A stretch of DNA of 58,387 nucleotides from Bacteroidia bacterium (GTDB taxonomy: Bacteria; Bacteroidota; Bacteroidia; Flavobacteriales; Flavobacteriaceae), in the NCBI GenBank assembly GCA_030431695.1, contig JAUIIU010000012.1:1-58387 (forward strand). Reading direction: 5' to 3'. The position numbers and the translations under genes were made by a program. The notes under the pieces were generated by a model that saw nothing but the letters and a program-made list of their open reading frames with translations, was not told where the DNA came from and ran no database searches. Below, one piece after another: positions 7,353 to 15,642 of this stretch; within the stretch, counting starts at the first letter, position 1, and every line of letters begins with the position of its first letter.

Positions 7353-8996
7353 TTATTGAATACTGTTGAATACCTGGTTGATGTAACCGGTGCTTTGGCC
7401 GTAAAGGTAATCCGGTGCGCCAACGGCCACCAGTCTAATACCACCATTCCTCCTGAGGGTCTTACCAACCCAGTTGAAGACTCCGTTGTCGGAAAAGGTC
7501 TGTCCCGATACCTGGTTCCCATTCATCTGGTATTGAATGGACATACCATAGCTCTGGAAGTACTGGTTGATGATCCCCAGGGCTTCCTGGCCGCTGGATG
7601 CGGGTACATCAAACACGGTCACTGTGGTTGTTTGATCCGGCGCAAGAACCTGAGCAGTAATGATGGGGATCTCAGGTACAGGACGCATATAGGTCTGCCA
7701 ACCTCCCGGTATCGCAAATGATAGCGAGCTTCCGGAAGTGTTACCGCCGCCGCTGTTTCCCCCGCTATTTCCACCACCGGTGTTAACGCGGTTGGCCATC
7801 TGACCACTATTGCTGGTCTGAGCTATGGTGCCTGCGCTTCCCCAGGATGCTACGATATCATCGACCTTCTTTCTGAGGAAATCGTCGTCTTTGAGAACCA
7901 TTGGAGTTACACCTTCCTGGTTCACGGCGTGAATATCTACTAGAGTATATCTCGGATCACCATTCTGGTACTTCTGATAAAATTCGCTAACCTGTTCCAT
8001 TCCTTTCTTGAATGCCTCTTCGGCACTCATAATACTTCCCAATCCTTCGCCACCTATTCCTGTAGCCTCTATGGCATAGTATTGACCATTGAGCCTGTAC
8101 CCGGGGTATGCGTGTCCCGGCACCAGGAAGATGACCGGGTCGAGTCCGGCATTCGACAGGATGCTTGCATAAAGCAGGCTTAATTCGAGGCATAGCCCTG
8201 TATTTCCTGTAATAACTTCTCTCGGCAGTCGGTTGTGTTGTGAGAATTTCGACACGTCCTGGAGGGTTTCAGGAATGCCTTTGGTGCCGCTGTATACCAT
8301 ATGCGACAGTACAGTTGCATTGTAGATCCCTGCCAGGAAGCGTACCGCTTCATTTGGGTCTTTGGTCACCGACGCCTGTTCTCCCATAAGTATTTTCTCC
8401 TGAATGTTCTGGGTGTAGTACTTTACAATAGGGTCATTCGGTGTAACAAAACAAGCCAGCAGGGCATCGTTGTTGTACACATCTCCCCAGCCGGCGATCT
8501 CAGCAGCAGGGATATTGGTGAACATATATTCGTTCCGGTCGGAAATTCGGAAGCTGAACTCTTCGTCGATGATGTCGTCCTCTCCGGCACCATCCCAGGA
8601 GATCTCTATCTCAACCTTCTCAGTAGATTCGGTCATCTTTTCAGAAATATCATCCTTGAATTTCGGATAACAGCGCACGGAGGCGGTCTGACCCGGGAAC
8701 ATTTCCCCGATTATATCCAGTTCTGTCCATTCCACATATCCGGGAATCCTGTAGCGTACGGTGACGTCTTCTAGGGTATTCTTCCCGTTGTTTGTCATCT
8801 TGGCCTTGAACAGGTAGTATTTACCGTCCAGTGCCAGTTCATTCGAGTACACATTATGTGCAGCCGGCATAATGGAGTTTGACTTAACTATGGAAATATC
8901 CAGGTCTCCGGAACTACTGCCGAAACTCAGGAAACTGAGCCCGAACAAGATCGCTCCTATGACGACTAATGCGATGGGTATTAATTTGTTTTTCAT
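7353..8996 (-). CDS. Membrane-anchored transglutaminase-like protein
   Basis: A 547-residue protein with an uncleaved N-terminal membrane segment (about 6-26), a beta-sandwich-like region (30-155), and a transglutaminase/cysteine-protease-like core in which the triad can be read as Cys269 (NTGLCLEL), His295 (PGHAY) and Glu310 (YYAIEAT), the last in place of the more usual Asp. A Gly/Ser/Asn-rich linker (about 407-430) leads to a C-terminal domain of about 115 residues, resembling PsbP-like or DUF1795-like folds by general pattern only. The catalytic side should face the periplasm. It lies 70 bp downstream of the subtilisin gene with no promoter motif of its own, so co-transcription is likely. 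Cross-linking or proteolysis of surface proteins is inferred. Confidence 0.78.
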   Translation of the reverse strand: MKNKLIPIALVVIGAILFGLSFLSFGSSSGDLDISIVKSNSIMPAAHNVYSNELALDGKYYLFKAKMTNNGKNTLEDVTVRYRIPGYVEWTELDIIGEMFPGQTASVRCYPKFKDDISEKMTESTEKVEIEISWDGAGEDDIIDEEFSFRISDRNEYMFTNIPAAEIAGWGDVYNNDALLACFVTPNDPIVKYYTQNIQEKILMGEQASVTKDPNEAVRFLAGIYNATVLSHMVYSGTKGIPETLQDVSKFSQHNRLPREVITGNTGLCLELSLLYASILSNAGLDPVIFLVPGHAYPGYRLNGQYYAIEATGIGGEGLGSIMSAEEAFKKGMEQVSEFYQKYQNGDPRYTLVDIHAVNQEGVTPMVLKDDDFLRKKVDDIVASWGSAGTIAQTSNSGQMANRVNTGGGNSGGNSGGGNTSGSSLSFAIPGGWQTYMRPVPEIPIITAQVLAPDQTTTVTVFDVPASSGQEALGIINQYFQSYGMSIQYQMNGNQVSGQTFSDNGVFNWVGKTLRRNGGIRLVAVGAPDYLYGQSTGYINQVFNSIQ

Positions 8997-9066
8997 GATT
9001 AGTTGAATTTATTGTTCTGTGTGAGTTCTAAGATTTTCTTCAGGGTCCTCGTATATGTAAGACGTG

Positions 9067-10926
9067 TTACTCTTTTAGAATCTTAATGGTCTTTGTATTT
9101 CCTTCGGAAGTGATGACTTCAACGATATACATACCGCTCATTCCACTTATGTGCATCGTGGCTGAATTTGTTTGACCAAATGACTTTTTATGAATCACTT
9201 GCCCTAACAGATTTCGCACGATTATTTGTACGCCGGACCGGACTACACCTAGCCGAACCGTAAATTCTCCGGTTGTGGGGTTTGGAACGGCGTAGATTTT
9301 GTTTGCTTCATGATCCTGAACACCTAGAGTTTGTTCTATGGCTGCGAGCGCGTCCAATTTACCGTGCCCCCAACTGTTGTTCGGTACGGCTCCGGTGAAT
9401 GAGTCTTGTCTTGCAGTTTGCCTGAGGATATTTCTCACCTGGGCCGGAGTTAATTCGGGGCGCACTTCGAGCATCAGGGCAATAACACCCGTGGTCAATG
9501 GAGCTGCAGCACTTACAGCATTTTGAATTCCGTAAAGACCGTTACTATTCTGAAGCACATTGTGCTGGAAAAATTCATAGTAGGTGTTATCTGCATAGGC
9601 GGCATGACATACTTCCCCCGGAACAGCGAAGTCAATCCCAAGTCTGCCATCATTGGTGGGGCCGCTGCTACTACCAGCCCATAACTCTCCCGCCTCTCCC
9701 TGGCCGGTGATATCCCTGAATATTCCATTTATATCTATCCAGTCGTTTTTAACCACATAGTCCCCGGGTGTAATTACATTGTTTGCACTTGCGTAGTCAT
9801 TGATGCTGTATCCCGGAGTGACGAAGGAAGTGAATTTATTGGTGTTCGAGTAAGTAGAAGAATTGAGCGTAGCGTGGAAACCTCCATCACTCACCTGTGT
9901 TCCTTCAAGAATGACCTTGTACGTTCCCGTGGCACCGCTGAAATCGATTAGTAGTTCTCTGCGGTTTGATGTTGCCTGGTAGAATTCGGTGTTGGCACCT
10001 CTATGGTACATATTTATATCTCCCAGGTTCTGGTCATTTGATCCATTTGGGCCTGCGGGAGCTGGAAACGGACCGGAAACACTACTGTTCGGGCGCTCAA
10101 TGCTTACCGTAAACCGATCGTTCTCACTGTACCAGAGATCAAAACGAAGATTACCCGCCTCACCTTTAAAAACCTCAAGTTCTATGGTTTGGGATTGAGA
10201 TATAGTTCCCGACGCATGGTTGTCGTTTCCGCCGTCATCACCTACACCACAAACGAAAGTATTTCCGTTACTCACGAAATCGTCTATCGAACGTGATACC
10301 AAACTGGTTCCATCTGTAGGCCCTCCTATTGAGCCAATATTCATTAAAGTAACCGCCGGAAGGCCTAGTTCAGCAATCTTATCCGTAGCGAATTGCATTG
10401 CAACAGGAAGATAGGTTGGATTAAAAAACCCGTCCTGCCCCGGCTCACTGCCAAATGCAGGAAAAGGATCATGAGTTATCTTTATGCTTATAAGGGTTGC
10501 TTTTGGAGCCACTCCCTGGAAAGCACCCGAAGCAGTCCCGCTTCCGTTACCGGCAGCAATACCAAAAGTGGCGGTTCCATGTCCATAGCGGTCGGTGGAT
10601 AAGGGAGGGTCATTATTATCCAGGGCAGCATCGATCTGTGTTCGATCAAAGATCGTCCCAATTCCATAAGGGTTATTCGGATCGTTGGCCCCGGTTGGGT
10701 CCAGCATGTCGTAAACGTACGCAAGCCGTGTGTTTCCGTTCTCGTCGAGGAAATCCGGATGGCGATAGTCGATGCCCCGGTCCAGTATTACGATGAGTAC
10801 GTCTTCACCACTCAAATTGTATTGAGAATATACTTCATCCAGATTCACCTCTTCTCGGGGAGGTATTCCCTGAGCGAACAAAAAAGATGAAAAGAAAAGT
10901 AGCAGAAGGGTGTAAAAAGATTTCAT
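9067..10926 (-). CDS. Secreted S8 subtilisin-like protease with T9SS type-A sorting domain
   Basis: A 619-residue exported serine protease. After the signal peptide (1-19) the S8 triad is Asp49 (VILDRGID), His116 (RYGHGTAT) and Ser472 (AVSAAAPLTTG), with a long insert between His and Ser as in other Bacteroidota S8 proteases. The C-terminus (about 545-619; YAVPNPTTGEF... GMYIVEV... KTIKILKE) is a type-A T9SS sorting domain, so the enzyme should cross the outer membrane through the type IX system. Two oddities: the usual GTS before the catalytic Ser is AVS, and the oxyanion Asn of AAGN appears as Asp (GVGDDGG). The gene sits 33 nt behind an ECF-type promoter and heads a unit with the transglutaminase-like and unknown membrane genes. 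Confidence 0.88.
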   Translation of the reverse strand: MKSFYTLLLLFFSSFLFAQGIPPREEVNLDEVYSQYNLSGEDVLIVILDRGIDYRHPDFLDENGNTRLAYVYDMLDPTGANDPNNPYGIGTIFDRTQIDAALDNNDPPLSTDRYGHGTATFGIAAGNGSGTASGAFQGVAPKATLISIKITHDPFPAFGSEPGQDGFFNPTYLPVAMQFATDKIAELGLPAVTLMNIGSIGGPTDGTSLVSRSIDDFVSNGNTFVCGVGDDGGNDNHASGTISQSQTIELEVFKGEAGNLRFDLWYSENDRFTVSIERPNSSVSGPFPAPAGPNGSNDQNLGDINMYHRGANTEFYQATSNRRELLIDFSGATGTYKVILEGTQVSDGGFHATLNSSTYSNTNKFTSFVTPGYSINDYASANNVITPGDYVVKNDWIDINGIFRDITGQGEAGELWAGSSSGPTNDGRLGIDFAVPGEVCHAAYADNTYYEFFQHNVLQNSNGLYGIQNAVSAAAPLTTGVIALMLEVRPELTPAQVRNILRQTARQDSFTGAVPNNSWGHGKLDALAAIEQTLGVQDHEANKIYAVPNPTTGEFTVRLGVVRSGVQIIVRNLLGQVIHKKSFGQTNSATMHISGMSGMYIVEVITSEGNTKTIKILKE

Positions 10927-10958
10927 AAAAGCTGGATTAATTGATGTTAGTTAATCTT

Positions 10959-10985
10959 ACATCGAATCAATCCGAAAATGTCATC
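10959..10985 (-). promoter_or_regulatory. ECF-type promoter copy 3 (subtilisin operon)
   Basis: Minus strand: GATGACATTTT, eight bases, TTCGATGT, in the 71-bp gap between the CHAT gene and the subtilisin gene. The downstream edge is only 33 nt from the ATG at 10926, shorter than the 81 nt of the other three copies. Confidence 0.8.
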
Positions 10986-10997
10986 ATGCCGAAGTAA

Positions 10998-13900
10998 CTA
11001 GGCAGACGGACTTTGCTTTCTGAAGAGGAATAGGATAAGCGCCAGTAGAAACAGACCGCCTATGAACCAGGGCCAGAATGGAAATTCCGAGTTCAGTTCT
11101 ATTGGGCTGGTATCTCCCATGATCACAAGACCAGACCAGTACTGTGGTGCAAGTGTCCTACCCTGGGCCGTGGAAAGATAGCTCAACTTGGCCTCTCGCA
11201 GCGCCTGGTCTTTGGACATACCTTCTTTGATATTTTCATAGAAAAAACCTAGGATCTCGTTGCTCGATTTCTCATCGATCTTCCAAAGGCTGGTTAGCAT
11301 GCTCTCACTACCGGCATAATTGAAGGCATGAGCAAGGGAGATCATACCTTCCCCTGGTTCGAAAGTTGGTTTGCCGGTTTCACAGGCAGTGATGATCGTT
11401 AGATCCGAGGCGAGGTTGTAATCGTAGATCTCGTAGGTAAAAAGGGAGTTGTCGTCCAATTTTCCTTCTTCGGAGATATTCTTCGCGAATATGAGTCGGG
11501 AGAATTCCGGGGTAATGTTATTGGACTCCGCATGTGTGCCAATATGAATAATCTTGTGTTCCCGTGCATTTCTTTTGAAAACTTCCTTGGTGGATTCCTC
11601 ATTCAGAAATGACTCCCCGTCGAACAATTCAGTATATTTTCTTACTAATTCAGCACTGAATGGCTGAGGTAGCAGCTGAATATAAGTTTTATCAATATTT
11701 ATAGAATCGGTGATCGCGATTCTGTAATCGTCCTTCATCTCATCATTGAATCCGGGAGCAAAGGCTACAAAGTTTCTGGGATAGTTGTAAATGGGTGCAG
11801 GTTTTTTCAGAAGGAACAGGCTGTAATTATAAGATATGAGATGCCTTGCGAGCAGACTATTGGTCGCGAGTTCTTTGAAACCGGATATCCTTTTTGGCGT
11901 CAGACACTCAAAGCTGAGGTTGAACAGCTCCCTGTCCGGAATTATGATTACCCTTTCGGTGTTGACCAGTTTCTCCAATGGCTTCCAAAGTACATCGTAA
12001 AGGGCAGATAAAGAGGTAGCAGTACTTTCCAGGTCCGATTGATCCTCACCCAGATTCTGAACATGGCCTTCGATACCTTCGGCCTTCAGAGGAATTATTT
12101 CTGAATTAGTCCGATCGATCACAAACACAAAGAGTTCGTCCTCAATATAAAAGTAGCGTATCACCGTGGTGTTTTCGGGAAGATTGATACGAATATCTCC
12201 CAGGTCTTCTTCAATTGTTGCGTAACGCAGATCATAATATTTCGGATACTCCTGTTTCAACGAATTCAGAAATTGATCCCAGTTCTCGCTGGCAGTAAAA
12301 TAGCTATCCAGTCCGTCGTTGGGTTGGTTCGAAAGCATCGATGAAATGGTTGTTTTTAGTTCTTTTTCCTTTCGAATCACCGAATCGGGGATGTTTGCAA
12401 AGCTTATGTCATTCTTTATGTTGAATTGGGTCCGGATGCGGTTGTAGATACCGGATTCATGGGTTGCAATCGTCTTTTCAAGGTATTTATCGTTACCGGT
12501 TAGACGGAATAACTCGTAGTACAATTTTTTGGATAAGGTGCTCAGTGCTTTGTATTCCTCCATTATGGCGTTCACATCTTTAACACTGAAAGTTGTGGTC
12601 TTCCGTTTTTCCAGGGAAGCAACTGCTTTGTTCAATTTGTCCACTTGTTCTTTCAGAAAAATACTGTCCCTGTTAGCTGTTGTTCGGTAAAGAGAACGAA
12701 CTTCCATCAGGGTTATCCCCGGTCTTCGGAATTCAACCTGAACCGAATCAATATCCGACTTCGACTCGCCTAACTTCCCGTCGAGGAATTTATTGCCTTC
12801 CCGTGCCCACTTGAGGGCATTTTCGTAATCACCGGATTTGTAGGAAACTTCGGCAATGTTAGAGATCTCCTTCAGTATAGTAAAACTGTCCTCGTTGTTG
12901 TTCTTCGTAACGTAGGCGTAGGTGCTGTTGGCTATTTCAAGGGCCTTGTCGGTAAGACCCTGGCCTGCCAGGAACTGCGAGTAGTCTTTCAGGAATATCA
13001 AATACTCCTGGCTGTATGCTTCCGGATAGGCTTCGCGAAATAAGGACAAACTTGTTTGGTAATATTCATTAGCTTTCTCAAGATCATTCACGGCCTGATG
13101 GCTTTTTGCCAGCATTGCGTAAATATCTGCTTCCACCGAAAGATACCTGCTAGGTGCCTGCTTCAGGTTATTCAATGCTAGTTCCGCGGAAGCAATGCTC
13201 TTGTCGAATTCCTTCAACTCGTATTCTGCGAGGGCGATCTGTGTTAGGGTCACTGCGAGGCGTGGACTGTATATCTCGAATACTTCCTTCTTCTTCGCGT
13301 ACGAATACTGAAGCATCTCATACGATTTCGTGAGATAGCCTGTGTCGTGGTAGAACGCGGCCAGGTTGGACACAGCACCAGCGAGCAGACGTTTGGACTT
13401 TTTCACAAGCACCTCGTCGTCGCTTTCGTCGATAATCTTCTGAAACTGTGGAATGATCCTTTTCTTTATTTCGATGGCTTCACCCAGCCTTCCCTGTGCA
13501 TCTATGACAAGGGCAAGATTGAACTCGAAAGCGATGATGTAATAGGTCCTGTCGAAACCTGTAAGCTCACTTTCCCTGGTTGCTGAAATCGCCTTGTTGT
13601 AATAGATCTGTGCACTATCCAGGCGGTTCAGGGTCCACATGGCCGCCGCAACACCATTGTAGGCATCGGCCAGGATCTCCTTTTTTACCGTAGTGGAACG
13701 TTCGTAAGCTGCTGCCGAATCCTTGAAATAATCAAGGGCATTGGAAAGATCGTAAAGGGCGTAGTAATTCCCGCCAATTGCATAGTTGATCTTGCCGAGT
13801 TCGTCCTGGGTAACATCGCTTCCCTTTGAGGCGTATTCGAGAGCCTGTAAGGAGGACTGAAGAGCATTCTGATCGTCGCCCAGGAAAACATAGAGATCGT

Positions 13901-14249
13901 CCAGATCGAGATATGCTCTACTCAAGGTGCGAGGATTAGTTGTTTTCGACTTTAGGAAAAGAATGAACTCTTCTGCCTTGGCTGCTGCTGTTTCAGTGTT
14001 GAACCGTAGTTTCGCGATTCGGCCTATTCTTCCGGGGAATTGAAAAAGGGAATCCACTTGGCCGGCTTGAAGAAATCGGTCCAGTTGTGCATTCAGCAAC
14101 TGTTCGGCCTGAACGGCTTGTTCCGAAGTGATCAGTGAATCTACAGTTTGTTGCCACTCCTTGCGATCAGATTGAGAACTCAGATGTTGCAGGCCAAAAA
14201 CACAGAATAGCAATATAAGCACACAATTGCTGTGTGATTTGATGCGCAT
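10998..14249 (-). CDS. TPR-CHAT protein (caspase-like), periplasmic and membrane-anchored
   Basis: A 1083-residue protein with a signal peptide (about 1-26), an all-helical TPR array (roughly 30-500, with units such as AYLDLDDLYVFLGDDQNALQSS), a linker region, and a C-terminal CHAT domain (about 800-1050). The CHAT His-Cys dyad is visible as His906 (HIGTHAE) and Cys956 (ITACETG), followed by the GMISLAHAF and SLWKI motifs. One membrane helix (about 1060-1078) and a short basic tail end the protein. Signal peptide plus C-terminal helix predict that the TPR and CHAT parts face the periplasm, unusual compared with cytoplasmic CHAT proteases such as the CRISPR-linked TPR-CHAT. It is third in the sigma-factor operon, 9 bp after the anti-sigma-like gene. 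A role in cutting the anti-sigma-like protein is a hypothesis. Confidence 0.88.
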   Translation of the reverse strand: MRIKSHSNCVLILLFCVFGLQHLSSQSDRKEWQQTVDSLITSEQAVQAEQLLNAQLDRFLQAGQVDSLFQFPGRIGRIAKLRFNTETAAAKAEEFILFLKSKTTNPRTLSRAYLDLDDLYVFLGDDQNALQSSLQALEYASKGSDVTQDELGKINYAIGGNYYALYDLSNALDYFKDSAAAYERSTTVKKEILADAYNGVAAAMWTLNRLDSAQIYYNKAISATRESELTGFDRTYYIIAFEFNLALVIDAQGRLGEAIEIKKRIIPQFQKIIDESDDEVLVKKSKRLLAGAVSNLAAFYHDTGYLTKSYEMLQYSYAKKKEVFEIYSPRLAVTLTQIALAEYELKEFDKSIASAELALNNLKQAPSRYLSVEADIYAMLAKSHQAVNDLEKANEYYQTSLSLFREAYPEAYSQEYLIFLKDYSQFLAGQGLTDKALEIANSTYAYVTKNNNEDSFTILKEISNIAEVSYKSGDYENALKWAREGNKFLDGKLGESKSDIDSVQVEFRRPGITLMEVRSLYRTTANRDSIFLKEQVDKLNKAVASLEKRKTTTFSVKDVNAIMEEYKALSTLSKKLYYELFRLTGNDKYLEKTIATHESGIYNRIRTQFNIKNDISFANIPDSVIRKEKELKTTISSMLSNQPNDGLDSYFTASENWDQFLNSLKQEYPKYYDLRYATIEEDLGDIRINLPENTTVIRYFYIEDELFVFVIDRTNSEIIPLKAEGIEGHVQNLGEDQSDLESTATSLSALYDVLWKPLEKLVNTERVIIIPDRELFNLSFECLTPKRISGFKELATNSLLARHLISYNYSLFLLKKPAPIYNYPRNFVAFAPGFNDEMKDDYRIAITDSINIDKTYIQLLPQPFSAELVRKYTELFDGESFLNEESTKEVFKRNAREHKIIHIGTHAESNNITPEFSRLIFAKNISEEGKLDDNSLFTYEIYDYNLASDLTIITACETGKPTFEPGEGMISLAHAFNYAGSESMLTSLWKIDEKSSNEILGFFYENIKEGMSKDQALREAKLSYLSTAQGRTLAPQYWSGLVIMGDTSPIELNSEFPFWPWFIGGLFLLALILFLFRKQSPSA

Positions 14250-14258
14250 ATTTGGTTG

Positions 14259-14993
14259 TTAGTCTTTTATTTCTAAAAGTATTATCTCCGCTTCAGCAGT
14301 TTTACTAAAGGTAAGATATTTTATCGCATCTTCGATATTTCTGTTTTTCAGGTAAGCCATTCCAAGGTAGTAGGCTGTTTCCGACTGGAAGCTGTTTTCT
14401 TCCGAATCCCACAGCGACTGCAGAAAACCGATCGATTTTTCGGTATTTCCTTCAGCCAGGTAAGCCACTCCTTTGAAGTAGTTCAGGGTGTCAAGCCCGA
14501 TCGAATGCTCATCGAGTTCTTCCCATTTTTGCAGTGCTGATTTATAATCACCCTGCTTGTAGTTCACCATGCCGTCGTAGAAATTATAGTTGGGGTTTTC
14601 TCCCATAGTGGTTGGCAAACCGGGATCGGGCGTAAAGTGCTTCGCAAAGAGTTTTTCGGTTTCGCTTCCGGTATCGAATATCCAGAATAAACCTATGGTC
14701 GCAACCAGGACAGCGGCTACGGACCACATCCAGGTGCGATTTTTTCTCTTTTCGGGAGGCGTAATGGGTCTCACGGGTGTGATATCTTCGTGAAATTCAT
14801 TCAGTTTTGACTGAAGCACGGCGGTTTCGATGCCTGAGATCAGCTGTTCGGCTTCATCTAATTGAGCTCTCAGATCCGGATTGGAACTTAATTGCGATTC
14901 AAACTCCAGGCGTTCCGATTCGTCCATCGAATGATCGAGATAGCGTTCAAAACGTTCCCAAAGTTCCTGTGATATGTGTTCTGAATTATTCAT
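14259..14993 (-). CDS. Anti-sigma-like membrane protein with periplasmic TPRs
   Basis: A 244-residue single-pass membrane protein. The first 85 residues are cytoplasmic and acidic-helical (SQELWERFERYLDHSMD, then ESERLEFESQLSSNPDLRAQL), matching the N-terminal pattern of Bacteroidota anti-sigma proteins encoded beside ECF factors. A membrane helix lies at about 88-106. The rest has two or three TPR-like repeats (MVNYKQGDYKSALQKW; GMAYLKNRNIEDAIKYL) and should be periplasmic. It is encoded 8 bp after the sigma factor and 9 bp before the TPR-CHAT gene. I infer that it holds the sigma factor at the membrane and that its TPRs meet those of the CHAT protein. No zinc-finger anti-sigma motif is present. 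Confidence 0.75.
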   Translation of the reverse strand: MNNSEHISQELWERFERYLDHSMDESERLEFESQLSSNPDLRAQLDEAEQLISGIETAVLQSKLNEFHEDITPVRPITPPEKRKNRTWMWSVAAVLVATIGLFWIFDTGSETEKLFAKHFTPDPGLPTTMGENPNYNFYDGMVNYKQGDYKSALQKWEELDEHSIGLDTLNYFKGVAYLAEGNTEKSIGFLQSLWDSEENSFQSETAYYLGMAYLKNRNIEDAIKYLTFSKTAEAEIILLEIKD

Positions 14994-15001
14994 GGTTCTG
15001 A

Positions 15002-15562
15002 TCAGGGGGCTGTTACCAATTCTCTTAATTTATTTATGCACCTGTACTTCTTGTTACGCGCAGAGGCTTCGCCTATTTTAAACATCGAAGCGATCTCCCG
15101 AAGCGATCTCTTTTCAAAATAAAACTGTGATAAGAGTTGCCGGCACTCGTCACCCAGTAGCCTGAAGGCGGCCATGGTATCGGACATATTTCGGTCTTCT
15201 CCTTCAAAGTTCTCTTCACTGCTGTCCTGTAACTGGAAATCGGTATCCATGGAAGAGGTTTTCTTGAAATGTGAAGACCTTAGGTAGTCTGTCCATTTAT
15301 TCCTGGCGACCTGGTAAAGATATCCTTGCAGTGCCGATTCGTTGGAAGGGGTGAACTTATCTTTTTTCACGTTCTGCCATACTGCAATGAATGCTTCCTG
15401 GTAGATATCTTTTGCCTGGGGACTTGTTCCGTTGTTCTTCAAAATATACACTTCGATCTTACTAAACGATTCCTGGTATAGCTGTTTCAGAACTTTTTCA
15501 TCGTTGTTCTTTACAGCAGTCACCAGTCGTTCCTGTGTCGCTATTTGGTTGGTATCCCCCAT
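15002..15562 (-). CDS. ECF-type RNA polymerase sigma factor
   Basis: A 186-residue sigma-70-family factor of the extracytoplasmic-function type. Region 2 is seen in AKDIYQEAFIAVWQNV and GYLYQVARNKWTDYLR, region 4 in LLSQFYFEKRSLREIASMF and EASARNKKYRCINKLREL. I place the start at the ATG at 15562; a longer reading from 15631 would add 23 residues unlike the family and would begin almost at the predicted transcript start. The gene heads an operon with the anti-sigma-like and TPR-CHAT genes. A promoter motif 81 nt upstream is shared with three other units nearby, so the factor very probably activates its own operon and those units. Confidence 0.92.
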   Translation of the reverse strand: MGDTNQIATQERLVTAVKNNDEKVLKQLYQESFSKIEVYILKNNGTSPQAKDIYQEAFIAVWQNVKKDKFTPSNESALQGYLYQVARNKWTDYLRSSHFKKTSSMDTDFQLQDSSEENFEGEDRNMSDTMAAFRLLGDECRQLLSQFYFEKRSLREIASMFKIGEASARNKKYRCINKLRELVTAP

Positions 15563-15596
15563 CGTGTAGATAGGTAAAAAGATACAATTTTTTTCA

Positions 15597-15613
15597 TTCA
15601 GAAATAATCTGAA
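15597..15613 (-). promoter_or_regulatory. Short hairpin in the sigma-factor leader
   Basis: TTCAGA and TCTGAA form a six-pair stem around five bases, within the predicted 5' leader of the sigma operon. It could act at the RNA level; AT-rich and short, so it may be chance. Confidence 0.3.
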
Positions 15614-15622
15614 AAACCAAAC

Positions 15623-15632
15623 TGTGATCACA
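15623..15632. promoter_or_regulatory. Perfect 10-bp palindrome at the sigma-operon start
   Basis: TGTGATCACA is perfectly self-complementary and lies just downstream of the predicted transcription start of the sigma operon. It could be a repressor or CRP-like half-site pair without spacer, but no regulator is identified and a 10-bp palindrome can be chance. Confidence 0.3.
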
Positions 15633-15642
15633 ATTCATTGAA

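Noticed and set aside
8997-9066. Possible fifth ECF-type promoter before the transglutaminase-like gene
   Set aside because: Neither box is present in the 70-bp gap, so this gene is more simply read from the subtilisin promoter.
15562-15631. Longer sigma-factor start at 15631
   Set aside because: Adds 23 residues not typical for ECF factors and would leave almost no leader after the predicted promoter.
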